DNA of 64,000 nucleotides from Streptomyces thinghirensis (lineage in GTDB: Bacteria > Actinomycetota > Actinomycetia > Streptomycetales > Streptomycetaceae), in assembly GCA_021502835.1 (NCBI GenBank), contig JAKFGP010000020.1:1-64000 (forward strand), in the 5' to 3' direction. The notes beneath the pieces are model-generated. The model saw only the letters and a program-made list of their open reading frames with translations. It did not search any database and was not told the DNA's origin. Of the stretch, positions 55,199-64,000 are shown in pieces; within the stretch, counting starts at the first letter, position 1; each line of letters starts with the position of its first letter. A program made the translations under genes and the position numbers.

Positions 55199-55244
55199 AC
55201 CGCGGGTGCCGTACGTGAGCTTCACGTGCGGCACCCGCGGTTTT
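55199..55244. terminator. Bidirectional intrinsic terminator after rbpA
   Basis: ACCGCGGGTGCCG-T-ACGTGA pairs with TCACGTGCGGCACCCGCGGT across a tiny loop, and TTTT follows directly. Only one G-U-type mismatch breaks a 20-bp stem. It lies between convergent rbpA and fxsA. An A-rich AACAC on the other side could help termination of fxsA. Confidence 0.9.
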
Positions 55245-55299
55245 GGTGTGTCCCCTTGCCCGGGGCCGGGCCCTGTCCGGTGCCGGGCCTGCGGACCGC

Positions 55300-55876
55300 T
55301 CAGTGCGCCAGCGGAGGACGCGGGGCCTCCGCGGTGCGTCGTCGGGGTCGTCCCGTGGCGACCTCGCCCTGCACGACCTTGCCGTCCGGCTGGTGCATGC
55401 GGGCCTGGCGGAAGGCGTCGCCCAGGGTGCCCGGGCCGGTCTCCCGAGCTTGCGCTCCACCGTCCGCTCCGCGTAGGCGGCTCACGGCCTCTGGACCGGG
55501 GGCAGCAGCATGAGCAGGCCCAGCGCGTCCGAGATCGGGCCGGGGAGGATCAGGAGCAGTCCGCCCAGCATCATCAGGCCGTTGCCCTCGCTGTTCGGGC
55601 GAGTCTCGGGCATGACGCCCGCCTGCTGCTGTTGCAGCGTCTCCGTGAGGTTCCGGAAGGCCCGGCGGCCCGCGCTCTTGATCACCACGGACCTGGAGGA
55701 CGATACCGGCCACCAGCAGCAGGAAGACCACGAAGCCGCTGGAGGCGCCCGCGACCACGGTCAGCAGCCAGACCTCCAGCACGAGCCATGCGGCGATGCC
55801 GAGCGGCGGGAACGTCCGCAGCCTGGGAACGCGGCGGCCGGGCGGGGGAACTGGGGGTCTGAGCGCCAGTCGTCAT
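55300..55876 (-). CDS. fxsA: FxsA-family membrane protein
   Basis: Small cytoplasmic-membrane protein of about 190 residues, related to E. coli FxsA, which relieves exclusion of phage T7 by F plasmids. The ATG at 55876 opens MTTGAQTPSSPARPPRSQ. Membrane segments follow frame breaks near 55815: WLVLEVWLLTVVAGASSGFV, VFLLLVAGIVL, and GLMMLGGLLLILPGPISDAL with the conserved PGP and GLLMLLPPV. The C-terminal tail, reconstructed across 55480 and 55440, is RQARMHQPDGKVVQGEVATG, ending RPPLAH at 55300. Its Streptomyces function is unknown. Confidence 0.85.
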
Positions 55877-55922
55877 ACCCCCAGTGTGCCTGGCCCCGGC
55901 TCAGCGCGGCATAAGGGGACGA

Positions 55923-56851
55923 TCAGGCGTTCTTGTCGGTCGCCTGTGTCGACTTGTCGCCCGACTCGGGCGGCTGCTTCGTCACCCGACTCGGCCGGCT
56001 GCGCGGTCGGCTCGGCGTCCGCCCGCTTCGCGACCGGTCCGTCCGCCGCCCTGTCGGGCTGCCTGTCACGGCCCAGGACCTTGCCGACCCGCTCCCCCCA
56101 CACCCCACGTGGTGACCCGCCACAGCGCCTCCACGAGGATGTCGCGGCTCATCTTGAGTCGCCGAGTTCCCGCTCGACGAACGTGATCGGCACCTCGACG
56201 ACGTGGTAGCCCGCCTTGATCGCACGGCGGGCGAGGTCGACCTGGAAGCAGTAGCCCTGGGAGGAGACCTTCCAGGCCGAGCCCTCCAGGGTCTCGGCGG
56301 CGGAAGCCGCGCGGTAGCCGCCCGTGATGTCATGCGCAGCGGCAGGTCCAGCGCGAGCCGCGAGTACATGCTGCCCCCGCGGGAGATGAACTCGCGGGAC
56401 TTGGGGCCAGTTCACCACTCCCGCCCCCGGGCACCCAGCGGGATCCGAGCACCAGGTCGGCGCCCTTGAGGGCGGTCAGCAGGGCGGGGCAGTTCCTCGG
56501 GCTGGTGGGAGCCGTCGGCGTCCATCTCGATCAGCACGCCGTAGCCGTGCTCCAGGCCCCAGCGGAAGCCCGCGAGGAGGCGGCGCCCAGGCCCTCCTTG
56601 CCCTTGTGGTGCAGGACCTGGACGTGGTCGTCCTCGGCGGCCAGTTCGTCGGCGAGCTTGCCGGTGCCGTCGGGGCTGCTGTCGTCGGCGACCAGTACGT
56701 GCGCCTCGGGGACCGCCTCGCGCACGCGGCGCGACGATCGCCTTGATGGTTCTCCACCTCGTTGTAGGTCGGGATGATCACCAAGGCCGTGCCCAGGGGG
56801 CCGAACCGCCTCTCCCGTCGCGACCGCGGGCGTCCCGTCGCCGTCGTTCAC
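55923..56851 (-). CDS. ppm1: Polyprenyl-phosphate mannose synthase (GT2)
   Basis: Transfers mannose from GDP-mannose to polyprenyl phosphate, the donor for protein O-mannosylation and lipoglycans. GTG 56851 follows AAGGGG and opens [18 protein letters not shown]. The GT2 fold reads [40 protein letters not shown], and [20 protein letters not shown] with its metal-binding [23 protein letters not shown], then [20 protein letters not shown] follow. About 310 residues with an extended acidic C-terminus. Frame breaks near 56805, 56740, 56570, 56480 and 56155. The mycobacterial enzyme has an added acyltransferase domain, which is absent here. Confidence 0.9.
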
Positions 56852-57374
56852 CGCTGCCCCTTCATGTCCGTACGCAGAGGACCACCATAATGGCCGCGCC
56901 TGCGGCGACGTGACAGGACGCCCGTACGGTGGTGTCGTTTCCCGGGACCGGGGTAGGGATGGCTGATTAGGGACCGTTTGCACGGCGGATGGGGCCCGGC
57001 GCCCTCGGGCCGACCTGGGACCCGCCGGCTGCGGGTCGACCTAAGCCGTTGTCTACTGAGCGCCCGGGGCCCCACCCGGGTCACACCTCCCGGACCGGCC
57101 GGAACGTTCCTCGTCGCGGCGCGAGCGCTGAGCCTGGCTCCCAGTGGCGGTGCCCCGGTGCGGCACACCGTCCCTGACCCAGCGGCGCCGCGACGCGTGC
57201 GCGGAAGATTCCCCGGTCGGACGTCCGGTGGTGGACTCGGCCGAACCTACCGGCCCCCCGCCGTCGCCTGTCAACAGTCGTTCGACCTGCGGCTTCCTTG
57301 TCAAAGCCCAGGTCAGCGCGGAGGACGCGCAGGTCGTACCCGGGAGAAGATCATCGCCCCGTCGGCCGTGTGGA
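56852..57374. other. Gap between ppm1 and the amidohydrolase gene
   Basis: No gene is recognised in about 520 bases. Both strands have open frames, but they lack any family motif and have poor Streptomyces codon shape. The ppm1 promoter should lie near 56880-56960. Confidence 0.4.
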
Positions 57375-58985
57375 TCACTCGCCCGGCCGTACGAAGACCG
57401 TGCGGCCGCCCACCACGGTGCGCAGGCAGACGGGCAGGTCCCGGCCCGGAGTCAGATCGGGCAGGCCGGGGGTGCCGGAGCGCGGGTCGGTCGACCAGCG
57501 CGCCACCCGGTCGTCGGGGGCCTGGACCACGAGCTCGCCGGTACGCCACACGGCGTAGTCCGCGGGCGCGCCCGGCACCAGGGACACCCGCGTCGTCGCG
57601 TCCGATCGCCCGCCAGCCGCCGCGCGTGTGCGCCGTGAACGCCGCGCGGACGGAGACGCGGTGTTCGGCCGTGCGGTGGAAGGCGGCGGCCCGGACGGTG
57701 CCCCACGGGTCGAGGGGCGTGACCGGGGCTGTCGGAGCCGAAGGCGAGCGGGACACCGGCGCGCAGCAGGGCGGCGAAGGGGTTGAGGGTGCGGGCTCGC
57801 TCGGCGCCCAGGCGCTGGGCGTACATCCCGTCCTCGCCGCCCCACAGCGCGTCGAAGGCGGGCTGGACGGAAGCGGTCAGCCCCAGTTCGGCGAAGGCCG
57901 CGACGGTCTCGGGGGTGAGCATCTCGGCGTGCTCGACGCGGTGCCGGGCGGCGCGGATCCGGGCGAGGCCGACCTTCTCGGCGGCGGCGCGCACGCCCTC
58001 CACGACGGCGGTCACGGCGGCGTCGCCGATGGCGTGGAAGCCCGCCTGGAGGCCGGCCTCGGTGCAGGCGACGACGTGGGCGGCGACCGCGCGGCGTCCA
58101 GGTAGGCGGTGCCGGTGTGGTCGGCGTCGGCGTACGGCTGGTGCAGGCAGGCGGTGTGGGAGCCGAGGGCGCCGTCCACGAAGAGGTCGCCGGCGGCGCC
58201 GATCGCGCCCAGCTCGCGCGCCTTGTCGACGTCCCAGTCCGGCCCAGTAGCTGATCACCCGCGGACCGGGCTCCTCGGCCGACAGGCGCAGCAGTCCGGT
58301 GAGGTCGTCCTCGGAGGAGATCTCCGGTCCTGCGCACTCGTGAACGGTTCCGATGCCGAGGGAGACGGCGTGCGCGAGGGCGGCGCGCTGGGCCTCGGCG
58401 CGCTGGGCGGGGGCGACGGCCCCGAGGGCGGCGGCGCGTACGGCGTGGTGGGCACCGGCGGTGAGCGGGCCGTCCCGCGCGGGCCACGTCACCGGGGACG
58501 AGGTCGAGCAGGGCGGTGGTGACGACGGCCGAGTGGACGTCGATACGGCTGAGGTAGAGGGGCCGCCCGCCGGTGGCCGCGTCCAGCTCGCGCGCGCGTC
58601 GGCGGCAGTCCGTCGGGCCAGCGGGAGGCGTCCCAGCCGTGGCCGAGGAGGACCCGGTCGTCCGGGCGGGCCGCGGCGAAGTCCCGTATGAGGGCGAGGG
58701 CCGCCCCACGGGTAGGGGCGCCGGAGAGATCGAGGCCGGTGAGGGCGAGACCGGTGGACGTGGTGTGCATCGTGTGCGTCGGTGAACGCCGGGGTGACCA
58801 GGGCGCCGTCCAGGTCGACCACCTCGTCCACTCCGTCCGCGAAGGCGTCCGCGGCGCCCTCGGAGCCGACCCAGGCGACCTGGCCGCGTTCGACGACCAT
58901 CGCCGTCGCGAAGGGGTCGGCGGGGACTGCTGGACCTCGCCGCGGCGCAGCAGGACGGTCGTGGACGGGGTGGTGGACTCACTCA
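57375..58985 (-). CDS. Amidohydrolase family 3 metal-dependent hydrolase (YtcJ-like)
   Basis: Zinc-type hydrolase of about 537 residues, cytosolic. The ATG at 58985 opens MSESTTPSTTVLLRRGEVQQ. Metal-binding HxH equivalent: TPAFTDAHTMHTTSTGLALT (across a break near 58780). Later GGDFFVDG-like text is broken. LQAGFHAIGDAAVTAVVEGV carries the barrel histidine, HRVEHAEMLTPETVAAFAEL the second, and PLAFGSDSPVTPLDPWGTVR the catalytic aspartate. The C-terminus reads VLVPGAPADYAVWRTGELVV and ends TVFVRPGE. The substrate is not predictable. Frame breaks near 58930, 58610, 58480, 58250, 58100, 57730 and 57590. Lrp regulator encoded next, 112 bases away on the same strand. Confidence 0.87.
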
Positions 58986-59096
58986 TGAGCACCAGTCTCG
59001 CCCCTCGCGCGTACGGCTCCGCATCGCAGGTCGCCGCCGCGCGGGGCGTGGGCGCCCCGGACGGCCGGATCCGCGGGCAGGCCGCGCGGCCGCCGG

Positions 59097-59541
59097 TCAG
59101 ATCCGCGGCGGCCGGGCCTCGTACGGCGTCGACAGCACCACGGTGGTCCGTGTCGACACCCCCGCCAGGGAACGCACCCGGGCGAGCAGTTCCTCCAGTC
59201 CGTGCGGGGTCGACACGCGCACCTTGAGGATGTAGTTCTCGTCGCCCGGCCACGCTGTGGCAGGCCTCGAGTTCGGGGACGCCGGCCAGGCGGTCCGCGA
59301 TGTCGTCGGGGGGCGCTGGGGTCGAACGGTTTCACCGAGATGAAGGCGGTGATCGGCAGCCCGACGGCCTCCGGGTCGACGACCGCGGCGTAACCGCGGA
59401 TGACGCCACGCTGTTCCAGCCGCCGCACCCGCTGGTGCATCGGCCGACGTGGACAGGCCCGGTGGCCTTGCCCAGGTCTGTGTAGCCCATCCGCCCGTCC
59501 TTGACGAGCAGCTGCACGATCTGTCGGTCCAGCTCCTCCAT
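59097..59541 (-). CDS. Lrp/AsnC-family transcriptional regulator
   Basis: Feast-famine regulator of about 148 residues. The ATG at 59541 opens MEELDRQIVQLLVKDGRMGY. The helix-turn-helix follows (TDLGKATGLSTSAVHQRVRR, with a break near 59445) and then LEQRGVIRGYAAVVDPEAVG. The RAM ligand domain has LPITAFISVKPFDPSAPDDI, SVAGDENYILKVRVSTPHGL and a final TVVLSTPYEARPPRI, ending at TGA 59097. Frame breaks also near 59315 and 59265. It lies upstream of the amidohydrolase on the same strand and is a candidate regulator of it. Confidence 0.93.
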
Positions 59542-59808
59542 GGCGCAAGAACCTACAGTGCGGTTGATCTCCTCGGATACCTGAGCAACCCAGGTCATGC
59601 CCGGTTCGTGATGTGACGGGGAGTCGGCCGGCGGGCCGAGTGGGGACAAACCCGCCGCACGGGGCACCTGCGAGCGGCATGTGACGAAGACCACACCCTT
59701 CGGACAGTCTCCGTGATGTTCTCGTGATTACCCCGTAGGGGGACGGGAAGTGCTTGCTGTGGTCGAGGCCGCAGTGCCGTCACGGCCCAGCCCGAGGGGG
59801 AGAATCCC

Positions 59809-60247
59809 ATGCAGAGTCTTAAGCGCCCTGGTCGTACCCGCGCCCAAGCGGCAGCAGCCGGTCGTCGAGCCTGTATCGGAGGGCGTCGAACCCGACGCCT
59901 TCGACGACGAGGAACTCGACACCTACGACACCTTCGAGATGTACCGGGTGATCTGCCCGGACTGCGCCCAGCCCATCGCCCTGCTGGCGGACGAGGAGGT
60001 GCTGCCGGAGCACGCCCTGTGCGCCTCACCGTGGAACCCGTTCGGGCTCTCGGTCTGCGCCGGCACCGGCCGCCGGGCCACCGAGGCCCGGCCCGCCGAC
60101 GAGTCGTTCAAGCCCCACGAGCAGGACACCGCCCTGCTGTTGACGCTCCCCAGGGCCTCGACTGGCGGACCCAGCCGTCCTCCCATCGCCGGCGGCCTGG
60201 GCTCGCGCCCGATGTGGGTGCCGACGATGCGGCACGAGGCGGCCTGA
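59809..60247 (+). CDS. Conserved Streptomyces hypothetical protein with CPDC motif
   Basis: About 145 residues. The ATG at 59809 opens MQSLKRPGRTRAQ and then, after a break near 59850, RQQPVVEPVSEGVEPDAFDD. A cysteine pair occurs in YRVICPDCAQPIALLADEEV and a further HALCASPWNPFGLSVCAG, so a small zinc-ribbon-like fold is possible. It ends GSRPMWVPTMRHEAA at TGA 60245-60247. No named family is recognised. GGGGGAG before the ATG is a good ribosome site. One more break near 60150. Confidence 0.8.
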
Positions 60248-60574
60248 GCACCCACGGTCCCGGGGGATACCCGATTCCGCCGACCTCACCCGCGCCACGG
60301 CTCACAACAGGCCGCCGGGTGCGGGCCGGTGCGTTCCTGGCCGGTCGGGCCGGTGTGGGGGCGACGGACGTCAGGACCGTTTCGGCAACGGTGACCCGAC
60401 GGCGGACGCCCGCGAACTCACGCTCGATTCAGCGGGCCGGGTGACCTGTCCGCCTTGCCGCGTTGCCCGGGTATGACCCCTCACGTACTCGGCGACCGGA
60501 CATCGGCGCCGTGTGTTCGTCCCGGTGCCCGCGGACCGGTTCCGCCCGGCTCCGCAACTCCCGGACCCGCCGAT
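60248..60574. other. Gap between hypothetical gene and acyl-CoA dehydrogenase
   Basis: No gene seen in about 330 bases. The stretch holds no strong palindrome that I can support. The acyl-CoA dehydrogenase could also end at 60736, which would enlarge this gap. Confidence 0.35.
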
Positions 60575-61911
60575 CTACCGTGAGCTGATGCGGACCTGGG
60601 CCGACCGTGGCCGCATCCTCGCCGGGGCGCCACGACCCGGAGTGGGTCCGCCTGCGGCGCCTCCACGCGGCCTCGGGGACTTCTCCACCACCGGGGACCT
60701 GTTCACCACCGGCGACTTCCGCGTCGCCGGCACCTTCAGCGTCCCCTCTGGACCCGCGAGGTGACGGGCGATGACCATCCGCTGGATCTGGCTGGTGCCC
60801 TCGACGATCTGCAGCACCTTGGCCTCGCGCATGTACCGCTCGGCCGGGAAGTCCGCGGTGTAGCCGTACCCGCCGAGGATCTGCACGGCGTCGGTGGTGG
60901 CCCGCATCGCCGTGTCGGTGCAGTGCAGCTTGGCCATGGCCGCCTGCTTGGCGAACGGCAGTCCGGCGTCGCGCAGCCGTGCCGCGGTCAGGTACAGCGC
61001 GCGGCCGGCCTTCGATCTGGGTCGCCAGTGTCGGCGAGCATGAAGCGCAGTCCCTGGAAGTCGGAGATCGGCTTGCCGAACTGCCGCCGGTCGGCCGCGT
61101 ACGACACCGCCTCGTCCAGCGCCGCCTGGGCCACACCGATGGCGCAGGCGGCGATGCCCAGCCGCCCGGAGTCGAGTGCGGACAGGGCGATCGCGAAGCC
61201 CTGACCCTCGTCTCCGAGGCGCCGGGCGTCGGGGGACCCGCACGCCGTCGAGGTGGACCTGCGCGGTGGGCGAGCCCTTCAGCCCCATCTTCTTCTCGGG
61301 CACCGCGGCGCTCAGCCCCTCGGCGTCGCCGGGGACGAGGAAGGCGGTGATCCCGCGCGGCCCCCTCCCCGTGCGCGCCATGACGGTGTAGAAGTCGGCG
61401 ATGCCGCCGTGCGTGATCCACGCCTTGGTACCGGTGAGCACCCAGTCGTCGCCGTCGCGTACGGCCTTGGTGCGCAGTGAGGCGGCGTCCGGAGCCGGAG
61501 GCGGGTTCGAGAGGCAGTAGGCGCCGAGCAGGCCGCCGCCGAGCATCGCGGGCAGGTGCTCGATCTGCTGTTCCTTGGTGCCGTAGGCGGCGAGCGCGTA
61601 GGAGGCGAGCGTGTGCACGCTGACGCCGAGACCGACGGTGAGCCGGGCCGCGGCGAGCTCTTCGAGGACCTGGAGGTAGACTCGTATGGCCGCGCCGCCG
61701 CCGCCGTACTCGGCGTCGTAGGGCAGGCCGAGCAGGCCGGGAGTCGGAGAGCAGAGTGAAGACCTCGCGCGGGAAGCGTCCGGCGTCCTCCTCCTCGGCC
61801 GCGCTCGGGGCGATCTCACGCTGCGGCGATGTCGCGGACGAGCGAGATCAGATCCCGTGCCTCGTCCGTGGGCAGTTGCCGGTCCACCGGCTGCGGGGCG
61901 CGGTCGGGCAT
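60575..61911 (-). CDS. Acyl-CoA dehydrogenase
   Basis: FAD enzyme for the first step of beta-oxidation or of a related amino-acid route. The ATG at 61911 opens MPDRAPQPVDRQLPTDEARD. Family segments: GLLGLPYDAEYGGGGAAIRV, AYCLSNPPPAPDAASLRTKA (FAD-binding), YAADRRQFGKPISDFQGLRF (after a break near 61075) and RATTDAVQILGGYGYTADFP, then AERYMREAKVLQIVEGTSQI. The catalytic glutamate is in VEGTSQIQ. Reconstructed core length about 385 residues. As printed the frame continues with a proline/serine tail to 60575. A stop at 60736 is possible after one shift. Frame breaks near 61815, 61740, 61225 and 61015. Confidence 0.9.
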
Positions 61912-62142
61912 GGCGACGCTCTCCTCCCTGTCGGGCACATCGGCGGATGCGCGCCTTGGGTGGAGGCGGCCGCCGGGTCGTACGGGCCTGGCCGATGCTC
62001 GCACTCCCGGGTCGCGGAAGCGGCTGGACCAGCGGCTGTGCGCTGTGAGTATGCCCTGATCGGAGGCATGGAGTCACCAGTTAACGACCGCTTACTTCAA
62101 GAAATGTGCACAGCGGGAAATGATCCGCACCATTGACCCCAC

Positions 62143-62154
62143 TGGTCTAGTCCT
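62143..62154. promoter_or_regulatory. DasR-responsive (dre-like) operator of the chitinase gene
   Basis: TGGTCTAGTCCT matches the direct-repeat or dre boxes known ahead of Streptomyces chitinase genes. TTGACC (62133-62138) lies just upstream, and a -10-like CTACGG follows about 17 bases later, so the box overlaps the promoter. It lies 80 bases before the chitinase start. The rest of 61912-62234 shows no gene. Confidence 0.75.
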
Positions 62155-62234
62155 TCTACGGTGACGGCCCGAACGCCTTACCGCGTTCATGCCAATCGGC
62201 GCGCGTTCCCTCTTCCCCCACGAGGAGACACCCG

Positions 62235-63485
<1,251 letters not shown>

Positions 63486-63501
63486 CCGGACCCACGGGGG
63501 G

Positions 63502-63543
63502 GGCGGAGGGGCGGAGGCCGGCTCGGGTCTCCGCCCCTCCGCC
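63502..63543. terminator. Hairpin terminator between chitinase and TetR gene
   Basis: A perfect 15-bp stem, GGCGGAGGGGCGGAG (63502-63516) with CTCCGCCCCTCCGCC (63529-63543), lies between two convergent stops. No U tract follows on the forward strand. Confidence 0.8.
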
Positions 63544-63550
63544 GCGACTG

Positions 63551-64000
63551 TCAGGGGTCCCGGCGGGCGGGGGCCGGGGCCGGGTAGGCGGGGTCCAGTT
63601 CCTCGACGGCGCGCAGGGTGCCGCCGAGCGACTTCACCAGCAGGTCGCGCATGGTCTCGCGGGGCAGTCCGGGACGGCCGATCCAGTCCAGGGTGGCGCC
63701 CTCGACGCTGCACACCCAGGAGAGCAGTCCCATGCGGGCCAGCGGTCCGACGTCGGAGCGGCCGTACGCCCCTTCGGCGATGGTGGCGACGATCGCCTCG
63801 CGGACACCGTCCCGGATGGCGTGCACCTCGGCGTCGAAGCCGACTCCACCGCTGACGATCGTGCGGTAGGCGGCCTGGCTGTGCTCGGCGTAGCGCAGAT
63901 AGCCGTCGATGGTGCGGTGGACGCGGTCCACCTGGGGCAGTTCGGTGCCGCGCGCGGCGGTGGTGACCTGGTCGGCTACGGAGTCCTCGATGATGGCCAG
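63551..64000 (-). CDS. TetR-family regulator, C-terminal part (cut by window edge)
   Basis: The visible 150 residues are the ligand-binding half of a TetR-type regulator. The helices run VHRTIDGYLRYAEHSQAAYR, then TIVSGGVGFDAEVHAIRDGV, IVATIAEGAYGRSDVGPLAR, and VEGATLDWIGRPGLPRETMR. It ends ELDPAYPAPAPARRDP at TGA 63551. The DNA-binding N-terminus lies beyond base 64000, so the start is not in the window. Segment order matches the GP-type TetR proteins described as fatty-acid/lipid regulators, but the ligand is unknown. It converges on the chitinase. Confidence 0.8.
   Translation of the reverse strand: MAIIEDSVADQVTTAARGTELPQVDRVHRTIDGYLRYAEHSQAAYRTIVSGGVGFDAEVHAIRDGVREAIVATIAEGAYGRSDVGPLARMGLLSWVCSVEGATLDWIGRPGLPRETMRDLLVKSLGGTLRAVEELDPAYPAPAPARRDP

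Overview
The window looks like chromosomal DNA of a Streptomyces. It has very high GC with Streptomyces codon use, RbpA, a conservon (sensor kinase, roadblock, DUF742 and GTPase), a mycothiol-dependent dehydrogenase, DasR-type operator boxes and a GH18 chitinase. From memory, the two ends match the Streptomyces coelicolor neighbourhood running from crr-ptsI to rbpA, ppm1 and chiD. The middle carries accessory blocks. The sequence is full of single-base insertions and deletions: nearly every conserved gene is split over two or three frames, and its protein family can only be followed by moving between frames. I read these as sequencing or assembly errors, not mass pseudogenisation. Gene ends below are for the reconstructed gene, and internal frame breaks are to be expected everywhere.

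Layout, 0-11 kb: a DasR box and crr-ptsI (sugar PTS), a hypothetical gene, acetoacetyl-CoA synthetase, a GH31 glucosidase, a NUDIX hydrolase, a secreted VanX-type dipeptidase, and an EAL-CBS-GGDEF protein. 12-19 kb: glpF-glpK (glycerol uptake and phosphorylation), convergent with a complete cvnABCD conservon. 19-28.5 kb: a glycine betaine demethylation block. It comprises a Rieske ferredoxin and its reductase, an IclR regulator, a mycothiol-dependent formaldehyde dehydrogenase, a dimethylglycine oxidase/dehydrogenase, a sarcosine oxidase and a Rieske betaine monooxygenase. The last four overlap or nearly touch. Two copies of a 31-bp element lie before iclR and before the catabolic operon.

28.5-36 kb: a Wadjet-type (type II-like) jetA-jetB-jetC operon, with no jetD visible. 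36-41.4 kb: a FadR-family regulator diverging from an MFS transporter, a DUF1445 protein and pxpA-pxpB-pxpC (5-oxoproline to glutamate), with a perfect FadR-type palindrome inside the promoter. 41.6-44.8 kb: an SGNH hydrolase and two GT4 glycosyltransferases in one 4-bp-overlapping operon. These are followed by a 115-bp tandem repeat, a HEAT-repeat protein and an ankyrin protein.

47.8-64 kb: a small membrane protein with a P-loop membrane ATPase that resembles chromosomal Spd/Tra-type genes. Then come a MocR regulator divergent from a YczE-like protein, glycerophosphodiester phosphodiesterase, an MFS protein, rbpA with a SigR-type promoter, fxsA, polyprenyl-phosphate mannose synthase, an amidohydrolase, an Lrp regulator, a conserved hypothetical, an acyl-CoA dehydrogenase, a chitinase behind a second DasR box, and a TetR regulator cut by the window edge. 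No rRNA, tRNA, CRISPR array, insertion sequence or attachment site was recognised.
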